From Symsagittifera roscoffensis (lineage: Eukaryota > Xenacoelomorpha > Acoela > Convolutidae): a stretch of 64,000 nucleotides of DNA. Below, one piece after another: positions 43,501 to 57,380 of the stretch. The stretch is from positions 60,644,759 to 60,708,758 of the forward strand of contig NC_087063.1 of the NCBI RefSeq assembly GCF_963678635.1, in the 5' to 3' direction. The position numbers and the translations under genes were made by a program. Positions within the stretch are counted from its first letter, which is position 1. Each line of letters starts with the position of its first letter. The notes below the pieces were generated by a model. It was not told where the DNA came from, made no database searches, and worked only from the letters and a program-made list of their open reading frames with translations.

Positions 43501-46500
43501 TTAAATTGATGAGTTCTCATTTTGAATTCAGGCGCATCACAACCATTTGTGAGAACTATCTAAAATTATCTAGATCTCAAACTGAACATCGAATACAAGG
43601 ACAGACGTTGAAACAAAGATCACTGTCTCGAGTTTCTTGCTTAAACAGGAAAAAGGAGGGACAAACTGAAGACTGGTCAAGCCAATATCGCAGAGACGTT
43701 AAAACAGATCACTGTCTCTTTGTTTCTTGCTCAAACAGGAAAAAAGAAGGACAAAACTGAAGCCTGACTGTGACCATTGAAAGAATACAGCAGAATGAAC
43801 GGATGATCAGAAATATTTAGTTCAAGTGAAAGTCTCGGTGCTTAAGTTAATTTCATGAGTACTCATTTTGAATTCAGGCGCATCACAACCATTTGTGAGA
43901 ACTATCTAAATTTATCCAGTCCTCAACTGAACATCCACTACAAGGACAGACGTTGAACCAAAGATCACTGTCTCGAGTTTTTGTGATCAAACAGGAAAAA
44001 AAGAGGGACAAATTAAAGACTGGTCAAGCCAATATCGCAGAGACGTTGAAACAGATCACTGTCTCTTTGTTTCTTGCTCAAACAGGAGAAAAGAAGGACA
44101 AAACTGAAGACTGACTGGGACCATTGAAAGAATACAGCAGAATGAACGCATGATCAGAAATTTTCAGTTCAAGTGAAACTCTCGGTGCTTACGTTAAATT
44201 CATGAGTGCTCAATTTGAATTCAGGCGCATCACAACCATTTGTGAGAACTATCTAAAATTATCCAGTCCTTGAACTGAACATCCAATACAAGGACAGACG
44301 TTGAAACAAACATCACTGTCTCGAGTTTCTTGCTCAAACAGGAAAAAAGGGACAAATTGGAGACTGGTCAAGCCAATATCGCAGAGACGTTGAAACAGAT
44401 CACTGTCTCTTTGTTTCTTGTTCAAACAGGAAAAAAGAAGGAGAAAACTGAAGACTGACTGTGACCTTTGAAAGAATACAGCAGAATGAACGCATGATCA
44501 GGTTTTGTTTTCGTTTCTAGTTCCGGCGTGCTGATGACAGCTACCAGATTTGCAACGCTTCACAGAAAACTTTTTTAGTTATCAGAAATGTTTAGTTTAA
44601 CTGAAACTTTTGGTGGTAAAGTTAAATTGATGAGTTCTCATTTTGAATTCAGACACACCAAAACCCTTTGTGAGAACTATCTAAAATTATACAGTGCTAA
44701 AAATCAAATTCAACACCCAAGACAAGACGAATTCCACTTTCGCACAGACATTGAAGCAATGATCACTGTCTCTAGTTTCTTGCTCAAACAGGAAAAAGGG
44801 GGCAAAACTAAAGACTCACTTAGGGCAGTGAAAGAATAGAACAGAGTTAACGCATGTTCAGGTTTTGTCTTGCTCTCTGGTTTTGGCGTGTTGATGACAG
44901 CTACCAGATTTGCTACGCTTCACAGAAAACTTTTTTTAGTGATCAGAAATGTTTAGTTTACCTGAAATTTTTGGTGGTAAAGTTAAATTGATGAGTTCTC
45001 ATTTTGAATTCAGGCGCATCACAACCATTTGTGAGAACTATCTAAACTTATTCAGATCTCAAACTGAACATCGAATACAAGGACAGACGTTGAAACAAAA
45101 ATCACTGTCTCGAGTTTCTTGCTCAAACAGGAAAAAAGAGGGATAAACTGAAGTCTGGTCCAGCCAATATCGCAGTGACGTTGAAACAGATCACTGTCTC
45201 TTTGTTTCTTGCTCAAACAGCAAAAAAGAAGGTTAAAACTGAAGACTGACTGTGACCATTGCAAGAATACAGCAGAATGAACGCATGATCAGAAATATTT
45301 AGTTCAAGTGAAACTCTGGGTGCTTAAGGTAAATTCATGAGTGCTCATTTTGAATTCAGGCGCATCACAACCATTTTTGAGAACTATCTAAAATTATCCA
45401 GTCCTCAAACTGAACATCCAATACAAGGACAGACGTTGAAACAAAGATCACTATCTCGAGTTTCTTGCTCAAACAGGAAAAAAGAGACACAAACTGAAGA
45501 CTGATCAAGCCAATATCGCAGAGACGTTGAAAGAGATCACTGTCTTTTTGTTTCTTGCTCAAACAGGAAAAAAGAAGGACAAAACTGAAGACTGACTGTG
45601 ACCATTCAAAGAATACAGCGGAATGAACGCATGTTCAGAATTTGCCTTCGTTTCTAGTTCCGGCGTGCTGAAGACAGCTACAAGATTTGGAACGCTTCAC
45701 AGTAAACTTTTGTAGTGATCAGAAATGTTTAGTTTAACTGAAATTTTTAGTGTTAAAGTTAAATTGATGAGTTCTCATTTTGAATTCAGGCGCATCACAA
45801 CCTTTTGTGAGAACTATCTAAAATTATCTAGATCTCAAACTGAACATCGAATACAAGGACAGACGTTGAAACAAAGATCACTGTCTCTTTGTTTCTTGCT
45901 CAAACAGGAAAAAAGAAGGACAAAACTGAAGACTGACTGTGACCATTGAAAGTATACAGCAGAATGAACCGATGATCAGAAATATTTAGTTCAAGTGAAA
46001 GTCTCGGTGCTTAAGTTAATTTCATGAGTACTCATTTTGAATTCAGGCGCATCACAACCATTTGTAAGAACTATCTAAATTTATCCAGTCCTCAACTGAA
46101 CATCCAATACAAGGACAGACGTTGAAACAAAGATCACTATCTCGAATTTTTGTGCTCAAACAGGAAAAAAAAGAGGACAAATTAAAGACTGGTCAAGCCA
46201 ATATCGCAGCGACGTTGAAACAGATCACTGTATCTTTGTTTCTTGCTCAAACAGGAAAAAAGAAGGACAAAACTGAAAACTGACTGGGACCATTGAAAGA
46301 ATACAGCAGAATGAACGCATGATCAGAAATATTCAGTTCAAGTGAAACTCTCGGTGCTTACGTTAAATTCATGAGTGCTCAATTTGAATTCAGGCGCATC
46401 ACAACCATTTGTGAGAACTATCTAAAATTATCCAGTCCTTGAACTGAACATCCAATACAAGGACAGACGTTGAAACAAACATCACTGTCTCGAGTTTCTT

Positions 46501-47420
46501 GCTCAAACAGGAAAAAAGGGACAAATTGGAGACTGGTCAAGCCAATATCGCAGAGACGTTGAAACAGATCACTGTCTCTTTGTTTCTTGTTCAAACAGGA
46601 AAAAAGAAGGACAAAACTGAAGACTGACTGTGACCTTTGAAAGAATACAGCAGAATGAACGCATGATCAGGTTTTGTTTTTGTTTCTAGTTCCGGCGTGC
46701 TGATGACAGCTACCAGATTTGCAACGCTTCACAGAAAACTTTTTTAGTTATCAGAAATGTTTAGTTTAACTGAAATTTTTGGTGGTAAAGTTAAATTGAT
46801 GAGTTCTCATTTTGAATTCAGACACACCAAAACCCTTTGTGAGAACTATCTAAAATTATACAGTGCTAAAAATCAAATTCAACACCCAAGACAAGACGAA
46901 TTCCACTTTCGCACAGACATTGAAGCAATGATCACTGTCTCTAGTTTCTTGCTCAAACAGGAAAAAAGGGGCAAAACTAAAGACTGACTTAGGGCAGTGA
47001 AAGAATAGAACAGAGTTAACGCATGTTCAGGTTTTGTCTTGCTCTCTGGTTTTGGCGTGTTGATGACAGCTACCAGATTTGCTACGCTTCACAGAAAACT
47101 TTTTTTAGTGATCAGAAATGTTTAGTTTACCTAAATTTTTGGTGGTAAAGTTAAATTGATGAGTTCTCATTTTGAATTCAGGCGCATCACAACCATTTGT
47201 GAGAATTATCTAAAATTATCCAGATCTCAAACTGAACATCGAATACAAGGACAGACGTTGAAACAAAAATCACTGTCTCGAGTTTCTTGCTCAAACAGGA
47301 AAAAAGAGGGATAAACTGAAGACTGGTCCAGCCAATATCGCAGAGACGTTGAAACAGATCACTGTCTCTTTGTTTCTTGCTCAAATAGGAAAAAAGAAGG
47401 ACAAAACTGAAGACTGACTG

Positions 47421-49493
47421 TGACCATTGAAAGTATACAGCAGAATGAACCGATGATCAGAAATATTTAGTTCAAGTGAAAGTCTCGGTGCTTAAGTTAA
47501 TTTCATGAGTACTCATTTTGAATTCAGGCGCATCACAACCATTTGTAAGAACTATCTAAATTTATCCAGTCCTCAACTGAACATCCAATACAAGGACAGA
47601 CGTTGAAACAAAGATCACTGTCTCGAGTTTTTGTGCTCAAACAGGAAAAAAAAGAGGACAAATTAAAGACTGGTCAAGCCAATATCGCAGAGACGTTGAA
47701 ACAGATCACTGTATCTTTGTTTCTTGCTCAAACAGGAAAAAAGAAGGACAAAACTGAAAACTGACTGGGACCATTGAAAGAATACAGCAGAATGAACGCA
47801 TGATCAGAAATATTCAGTTCAAGTGAAACTCTCGGTGCTTACGTTAAATTCATGAGTGCTCAATTTGAATTCAGGCGCATCACAACCATTTGTGAGAACT
47901 ATCTAAAATTATCCAGTCCTTGAACTGAACATCCAATACAAGGACAGACGTTGAAACAAACATCACTGTCTCGAGTTTCTTGCTCAAACAGGAAAAAAGG
48001 GACAAATTGGAGACTGGTCAAGCCAATATCGCAGAGACGTTGAAACAGATCACTGTCTCTTTGTTTCTTGCTCAAACAGGAAAAAAGAAGGACAAAACTG
48101 AAGACTGACTGTGACCATTGAAAGTATACAGCAGAATGAACCGATGATCAGAAATATTTAGTTCAAGTGAAAGTCTCGGTGCTTAAGTTAATTTCATGAG
48201 TACTCATTTTGAATTCAGGCGCATCACAACCATTTGTAAGAACTATCTAAATTTATCCAGTCCTCAACTGAACATCCAATACAAGGACAGACGTTGAAAC
48301 AAAGATCACTGTCTCGAGTTTTTGTGCTCAAACAGGAAAAAAAAGAGGACAAATTAAAGACTGGTCAAGCCAATATCGCAGAGACGTTGAAACAGATCAC
48401 TGTATCTTTGTTTCTTGCTCAAACAGGAAAAAAGAAGGACAAAACTGAAAACTGACTGGGACCATTGAAAGAATACAGCAGAATGAACGCATGATCAGAA
48501 ATATTCAGTTCAAGTGAAACTCTCGGTGCTTACGTTAAATTCATGAGTGCTCAATTTGAATTCAGGCGCATCACAACCATTTGTGAGAACTATCTAAAAT
48601 TATCCAGTCCTTGAACTGAACATCCAATACAAGGACAGACGTTGAAACAAACATCACTGTCTCGAGTTTCTTGCTCAAACAGGAAAAAAGGGACAAATTG
48701 GAGACTGGTCAAGCCAATATCGCAGAGACGTTGAAACAGATCACTGTCTCTTTGTTTCTTGCTCAAACAGGAAAAAAGAAGGACAAAACTGAAGACTGAC
48801 TGTGACCATTGAAAGTATACAGCAGAATGAACCGATGATCAGAAATATTTAGTTCAAGTGAAAGTCTCGGTGCTTAAGTTAATTTCATGAGTACTCATTT
48901 TGAATTCAGGCGCATCACAACCATTTGTAAGAACTATCTAAATTTATCCAGTCCTCAACTGAACATCCAATACAAGGACAGACGTTGAAACAAAGATCAC
49001 TGTCTCGAGTTTTTGTGCTCAAACAGGAAAAAAAAGAGGACAAATTAAAGACTGGTCAAGCCAATATCGCAGAGACGTTGAAACAGATCACTGTATCTTT
49101 GTTTCTTGCTCAAACAGGAAAAAAGAAGGACAAAACTGAAAACTGACTGGGACCATTGAAAGAATACAGCAGAATGAACGCATGATCAGAAATATTCAGT
49201 TCAAGTGAAACTCTCGGTGCTTACGTTAAATTCATGAGTGCTCAATTTGAATTCAGGCGCATCACAACCATTTGTGAGAACTATCTAAAATTATCCAGTC
49301 CTTGAACTGAACATCCAATACAAGGACAGACGTTGAAACAAACATCACTGTCTCGAGTTTCTTGCTCAAACAGGAAAAAAGGGACAAATTGGAGACTGGT
49401 CAAGCCAATATCGCAGAGACGTTGAAACAGATCACTGTCTCTTTGTTTCTTGTTCAAACAGGAAAAAAAGGACAAAACTGAAGACTGACTGTG
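47421..49493. repeat. 691-bp higher-order repeat, three near-identical copies
   Basis: The string TGACCATTGAAAGTATACAG starts units at 47421, 48112 and 48802 (spacings 691 and 690). Each unit is a dimer of two ~345-bp monomer types. A single related unit stands at about 45937-46628. The near identity points to recent amplification. Confidence 0.9.
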
Positions 49494-51119
49494 ACCTTTG
49501 AAAGAATACAGCAGAATGAACGCATGATCAGGTTTAGTTTTTGTTTCTAGTTCCGGCGTGCTGATGACAGCTACCAGATTTGCAACGCTTCACAGAAAAC
49601 TTTTTTAGTTATCAGAAATGTTTAGTTTAACTGAAATTTTTGGTGGTAAAGTTAAATTGATGAGTTCTCATTTTGAATTCAGACACACCAAAACCCTTTG
49701 TGAGAACTATCTAAAATTATACAGTGCTAAAAATCAAATTCAACACCCAAGACAAGACGAATTCCACTTTCGCACAGACATTGAAGCAATGATCACTGTC
49801 TCTAGTTTCTTGCTCAAACAGGAAAAAAGGGGCAAAACTAAAGACTGACTTAGGGCAGTGAAAGAATAGAACAGAGTTAACGCATGTTCAGGTTTTGTCT
49901 TGCTCTCTGGTTTTGGCGTGTTGATGACAGCTACCAGATTTGCTACGCTTCACAGAAAACTTTTTTTAGTGATCAGAAATGTTTAGTTTACCTGAAATTT
50001 TTGGTGGTAAAGTTAAATTGATGAGTTCTCATTTTGAATTCAGGCGCATCACAACCATTTGTGAGAATTATCTAAAATTATCCAGATCTCAAACTGAACA
50101 TCGAATACAAGGACAGACGTTGAAACAAAAATCACTGTCTCGAGTTTCTTGCTCAAACAGGAAAAAAGAGGGATAAACTGAAGACTGGTCCAGCCAATAT
50201 CGCAGAGACGTTGAAACAGATCACTGTCTCTTTGTTTCTTGCTCAAACAGGAAAAAAGAAGGTTAAAACTGAAGACTGACTGTGACCATTGCAAGAATAC
50301 AGCAGAATGAACGCATGATCAGAAATATTTAGTTCAAGTGAAACTCTGGGTGCTTAAGGTAAATTCATGAGTGCTCATTTTGAATTCAGGCGCATCACAA
50401 CCATTTTTGAGAACTATCTAAAATTATCCAGTCCTCAAACTGAACATCCAATACAAAGACAGACGTTGAAACAAAGATCACTATCTCGAGTTTCTTGCTC
50501 AAACAGGAAAAAAGAGACACAAACTGAAGACTGATCAAGCCAATATCGCAGAGACGTTGAAAGAAATCACTGTCTCTTTGTTTCTTGCTCAAACAGGAAA
50601 AAAGAAGGACAAAACTGAAGACTGACTGTGACCATTCAAAGAATACAGCGGAATGAACGCATGTTCAGAATTTGCCTTCGTTTCTAGTTCCGGCGTGCTG
50701 ATGACAGCTACAAGATTTGGAACGCTTCACAGTAAACTTTTGTAGTGATCAGAAATGTTTAGTTTAACTGAAATTTTTGGTGGTAAAGTTAAATTGATGA
50801 GTTTTCATTTTGAATTCAGACACACCAAAACCATTTGAGATTTAGCTAAAATTATCCAGTGCTTAAATTCAAATTTAACACCCAAGACAAGACGAATTCC
50901 ACTTTCGCACAGACGTTGAAGCAATGATCACTGTCTCTAGTTACTTGCTCAAACAGGAAAAAAAGAGGGACAAACTGTTGACTGGTCAAGCCAATATCGC
51001 AGAGACGTTGAAACAGATCGCTGTCTCTTTGTTTCTTGCTCAAACAGGAAAAAAGAAGGACAAAACTGAAGACTGACTGTGACCTTTGAAAGAATACAGC
51101 AGACTGAACGCATGATCAG

Positions 51120-51811
51120 AAATATTTAGTTCAAGTGAAACTCTCCGTGCTTAAGTTCATTTCATGAGTGCTCAATTTGAATTGAGGAGCATCACAACCA
51201 TTTGTGAGAACTATCTAAAATTATCCAGTCCTTGAACTGAACATCCAATACAAGGACAGACGTTGAAATAAAGATCACTGTCTGGAGTTTCTTGCTCAAA
51301 CAGGAAAAAAGAGGGACAAACTGGAGACTGGTCAAGCCAATATCGCAGAGACGTTGAAACAGATCACCGTCTCTTTGTTTCTTGCTCAAACAGGAAAAAA
51401 GAAGGTTAAAACTGAAGACTGGCTGTGACCTTTGAAAGAATACAGCAGAATGAACGCATGATCAGAAATATTCAGTTCAAGTGAAACTCTCCGTGCTTAA
51501 GTTCATTTCATGAGTGCTCAATTTGAATTGAGGAGCATCACAACCATTTGTGAGAACTATCTAAAATTATCCAGTCCTTGAACTGAACATCCAATACAAG
51601 GACAGACGTTGAAATAAAGATCACTGTCTGGAGTTTCTTGCTCAAACAGGAAAAAAGAGGGACAAACTGGAGACTGGTCAAGCCAATATCGCAGAGACGT
51701 TGAAACAGATCACCGTCTCTTTGTTTCTTGCTCAAACAGGAAAAAAGAAGGTTAAAACTGAAGACTGACTGTGACCATTGAAAGAATACAGCAGAATGAA
51801 CGCATCATCAG
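51120..51811. repeat. 346-bp monomer duplicated almost exactly
   Basis: The unit with GAAACTCTCCGTGCTTAAGT repeats 346 bp apart (about 51137 and 51483), sharing the private changes CGTTGAAATAAAG and CTGTCTGGAG. Confidence 0.8.
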
Positions 51812-54800
51812 GTTTTTTTTTCGTTTTTAGTTCCGGCGTGCTGATGACAGCTACCAGATTTGCAACGCTTCACAGAAAACTTTTTAAGTGATCAGAAATG
51901 TTTAGTTTAACTGAAATTTTTGGTGGTAAAGTTAAATTGATGAGTTCTCATTTTGAATTCAGACACACCAAAACCCTTTGTGAGAACTATCTAAAATTAT
52001 ACAGTGCTTAAAATCAAATTCAACACCCAAGACAAGACGAATTCCACTTTCGCACAGACATTGAAGCAATGATCACTGTCTCTAGTTTCTTGCTCAAACA
52101 GGAAAAAGGGGGCAAAACTAAAGACTGACTTAGGGCAGTGAAAGAATAGAACAGAGTTAACGCATGTTCAGGTTTTGCCTTCGTTTCTAGTTCCGGCGTG
52201 CTGATGACAGCTACCAGATTTGCTACGCTTCACAGAAAACTTTTTTTAGTGATCAGAAATGTTTAGTTTACCTGAAATTTTTGGTGGTAAAGTTAAATTG
52301 ATGAGTTCTCATTTTGAATTCAGGCGCATCACAACCATTTGTGAGAACTATCCTAAATTATCCAGATCTCAAACTGAACATCGAATACAAGGACAGACGT
52401 TGAAACAAAAATCACTGTCTCGAGTTTCTTGCTCAAACAGGAAAAAAGAGGGACAAACTGAAGACTGGTCCAGCCAATATCGCAGAGACGTTGAAACAGA
52501 TCACTGTCCCTTTGTTTCTTGCTCAAACAGGAAAAAAGAAGGTTAAAACTGAAGACTGACTGTGACCATTGCAAGAATACAGCAGAATGAACGCATGATC
52601 AGAAATATTTAGTCAAGTGAAACTCTCGGTGCTTAAGGTAATTTCATGAGTGCTCATTTTGAATTCAGGCGCATCACAACCATTTGTGAGAACTATATAA
52701 AATTATCCAGTCCTCAAACTGAACATCCAATACAAGGACAGACGTTGAAACAAAGATCACTGTCTCGAGTTTCTTGCTCAAACAGGAAAAAAGAGACACA
52801 AACTGAAGACTGATCAAGCCAATATCGCAGAGACGTTGAAACAGATCACTGTCTCTTTGTTTTTTGCTCAAACAGGAAAAAAGAAGGACAAAACTGAAGA
52901 CTGACTGTGACCATTCAAAGAATACAGCAGAATGAACGCATGTTCAGGTTTTGTCTTCGTTTCTAGTTCCGGTGTGCTGATGACAGCTACCAGATTTGCA
53001 ACGCTTCACAGAAAACGTTTTTAGTGATCAGAAATGTTTAGTTTAACTGAAATTTTTGGTGGTAAAGTTAAATTGATGAGTTTTCATTTTTAATTCAGAC
53101 ACACCAAAACCTATTGTGAGATTTATCTAAAATTATCCAGTGCTTAAATTTACATTCAACACCCAAGAAAAGACGAATTCCACTTTCGCACAGACGTTGA
53201 AGCAATGATCACTGTCTCTAGTTTCTTGCTCAAACAGGAAAAAAAGAGGGACAAACTGATGACTGGTCAAGCCAATATCGCAGAGACGTTGAAACAGATC
53301 TCTGTCTTTCTGTTTCTTTCTCAAACAGGAAAAAAGAAGGACAACACTGAAGACTGACTGTGACCATTGAAAGAATGCAGCAGATTGAAAGCATGTTCAG
53401 GTTTTGCCTTCGTTTCTAGTTCCGGCGTGCCGATGACAGCTACCAGCTTTGCAACGCTTCACAGAAAACTTTTTAAGTGATCAGAAATGTTTAGTTTAAC
53501 CGAAATTTTTGGTGGTAAAGTTAAATTGATGATTCTCATGTTGAATTCAGACAAACCAAAACACTTCGTGAGAACTATCTAAATTTATACAGTGCTTAAG
53601 TTCAAATTCAACACCCAAGACAAGACGAATTCTAGTTTCGCACAGACGTTGAAGCAATGATCACTGTCTCTAGTTTCTTGCTCAAACAGGAAAAGAGGGG
53701 GCAAAACTAAAGGCTGACTTAGGGCAGTGAAGAATAGAATAGAGTTAACACATGTTCAAGTTTTGCCCTGCATTCTGGTTTTGGCGTGTTAATGACGGCT
53801 ACCAGGTTTGCTACGCTTCACAGATATCTTTTTTAGTAGTCAGAAATGTTTAGTTTAACTGAAATTTTTGGTGGTAAAGTTAAATTGATGAGTTCTCATT
53901 TTGAACTCAGACACACCAAAACTATTTGTGAGAACTAGCTAAAATTATCCAGTGCTTAAACTCAAACTCAACGTCCAATACAAGCACATACGTTGAAACA
54001 AAGATCACTGTCTCTAGTTTCTTGCTCAAACAGGAAAAAAGAGGGACAAACTGAAGACTGGTTAAGCCACTATCGCACAGACGTTGAAACAGATCACTGT
54101 CTCTTTGTTTCTTTCTCAAACAGGAAAAAAGAAGGACAACACTGAAGACTGACTGTGACCATTGAAAGAATACAGCAGAATGAACGCATGTTCAGGTTTT
54201 GCCTTCGTTTCTAGTTCCGGCGTGCTGATGACAGCTACAAGATTTGCAACGCTTCACAGAAAACTTTTTTAGTGATGAGAAATGTTTAGTTTAACTGAAA
54301 TTTTTGCTGGTAAAGTTAAATTGATGAGTTCTCATTTTGAACTCAGACACACCAAAACCATTTGTGAGAACTAGCTAAAATTATCCAGTGCTTAAACTCA
54401 AACTCAACGTCCAATACAAGCACATACGTTGAAACAAAGATCACTGTCTCTAGTTTCTTACTCAAACAGGAAAAAAGAGGGACAAACTGAAGACTGGTTA
54501 AGCCACTATCGCACAGACGTTGAAACAGATCACTGTCCCTTTGTTTCATTCTCAAACAGGAAAAAAGAAGGACAACACGGAAGACTGACTTTGACCATTG
54601 AAAGAATACAGCAGAATGAACGCATGTTCAGGTTTTGCCTTCCTTTCTAGTTCCGGCGTGCTGATGACAGCTACAAGATTTGCAACGCATCACAGAAATT
54701 TTTTTTAGTGATCAGAAATGTTGAGTTTAACTGAAATTTTGCTGGTAAAGTTAAATTGATGAGTTCTCATTTTGAATTCAGACACACCAAAACTATTTGT

Positions 54801-57380
54801 GAGAACTATCTGAAATTATCCAGTGCTTAAATTCAAATTCAACAACCAATACAAGACGAACTCCACTTTCGCACAGACTTTGAAGCAATGATCAGTCTCT
54901 AGTTTTTTGCTCAAACAGGAAAAAAGGGGGGCAAAACTAAAGACTGAATAAGGGCAGTGAAAGAATAGAACAGAGTTAACGCATGTTTAGGTTTTGCCTT
55001 GCTTTCTGGTTTTGGCGTGTTGATGACAGCTACCAGATTTGCTACGCTTCACGGAAAACTTTTTTTAGTGATCAGAAATGTTTAGTTTACCTGAAATTTT
55101 TGGTGGTAAAGTTAAATTGATGAGTTCTCATGTTGAATTCAGACACACCAAAACACTTTGTGAGAACTATCTAAAATTATACAGTGCTTAAGTTCAAATT
55201 CAACACCCAAGACAAGACGAATTCTAGTTTCGCACAGACGTTGAAGCAATGATCACTGTCTCTAGTTTCTTGCTCAAACAGGAAAAGAGGGGGGCAAAAC
55301 TAAAGACTGACTTAGGGCAGTGAAAGAATAGAACAGAGTTAACGCATGTTTAGGTTTTGCCTTGCTTTCTGGTTTTGGCGTGTTGATGACAGCTACCAGA
55401 TTTGCTACGCTTCACAGAAAACTTTTTTTAGTGATCAGAAATGTTTAGTTTAACTGAAATTTTTGGCGGTAAAGTTAAATTGATGAGTTCTCATTTTGAA
55501 TTCAGGCGCATCACAACCATTTGTGAGAACTATCTAAAATTATCTAGATCTCAAACTGAACATCGATTACAAGGACATACGTTGAAACAAAGATCACTGT
55601 CTCTAGTTTCTTGCTCAAACAGGAAAAAAGAGGGACAAACTGAAGACTGACTTAGGGCAGTGAAAGAATAGAACAGAGTTAACGCATGTTTAGGTTTTCC
55701 CTTGCTTTCTGGTTTTGGCGTGTTGATGACAGCTACCAGATTTGCTACGCTTCACGGAAAACTTTTTTTAGTGATCAGAAATGTTTAGTTTACCTGAAAT
55801 TTTTGGTGGTAAAGTTAAATTGATGAGTTTTCATGTTGAATTCAGACACACCAAAACACTTTGTGAGAACTATCTAAAATTATACAGTGCTTAAGTTCAA
55901 ATTCAACACCCAAGACAAGATGACTTCTAGTTTCGCACAGACGTTGAAGCATTGATCACTGTCTCTAGTTTCTTGCTCAAACAGGAAAAGAGGGGGGCAA
56001 AACTAAAGACTGACTTAGGGCAGTGAAAGAATAGAATAGAGTTAACACTTGTTCAAGTTTTGCCTTGCTTTCTGGTTTTGGCGTGTTAATGACGGCTACC
56101 AGGTTTGCTACGCTTCACAGATATCTTTTTTAGTGGTCAGAAATGTTTAGTTTAACTGAAATTTTTGGTGGTAAAGTTAAATTGATGAGTTCTCATTTTG
56201 AACTCAGACACACCAAAACTATTTGTGAGAACTAGCTAAAATTATCCAGTGCTTAAACTCAAACTCAACGTCCAATACAAGCACATACGTTGAAACAAAG
56301 ATCAATGTCTCTAGTTTCTTGCTCAAACAGGAAAAAAAGAGGGACAAACTGAAGACTGGTTAAGCCACTATCGCACAGACGTTGAAACAGATCACTGTCC
56401 CCTTGTTTCTTTCTCAAACAGGAAAAAAGAAGGACAACACTGAAGACTGACTTTGACCATTGAAAGAATACAGCAGATTGAACGCATGTTCAGGTTCTGC
56501 CTTCGTTTCTAGTTCCGGCGTGCTGATGAAAGCTACAAGATTTGCAACGCTTCACAGAAAACTTTTTTAGTGATCAGAAATGTTTAGTTTAACTGAAATT
56601 TTTGCTGGTAAAGTTAAATTGATGAGTTCTCATTTTGAACTCAGACACACCAAAACCATTTGTGAGAACTAGCTAAAATTATCTAGTGCTTAAACTCAAA
56701 CTCAACGTCCAATACAAGCACATACGTTGAAACAAAGATCACTGTCTCTAGTTTCTTGATCAAACAGGAAAAAAGAGGGACAAACTGAAGACTGGTTAAG
56801 CCACTATCGCACAGACGTTGAAACAGATCACTGTCCCTTTGTTTCTTTCTCAAACAGGAAAAAAGAAGGACAACACGGAAGACTGACTTTGACCATTGAA
56901 AGAATACAGCAGAATGAACGCATGTTCAGGTTTTGCCTTCGTTTCTAGTTCCGGCGTGCTGATGACAGCTACAAGATTTGCATCGCTTCACAGAAATTTT
57001 TTTTAGTGATCAGAAATATTGAGTTTAACTGAAATTTTTGCTGGTAAAGTTAAATTGATGAGTTCTCATTTTGAAATCAGACACACCAAAACTATTTGTG
57101 AGAACTATCTGAAATTATCCAGTGCTTAAATTCAAATTCAACACCCAATACAAGACGAACTCCACTTTCGCACAGACGTTGAAGCAATGATCACTGTCTC
57201 TAGTTTTTTTGCTCAAACAGGAAAAAAGGGGGGCAAAACTAAAGACTGACTTAGGGCAGTGAAAGAATAGAACAGAGTTAACGCATGTTTAGGTTTTGCC
57301 TTGCTTTCTGGTTTTGGCGTGTTGATGACAGCTACCAGATTTGCTACGCTTCACAGAAAACTTTTTTTTAGTGATCAGAA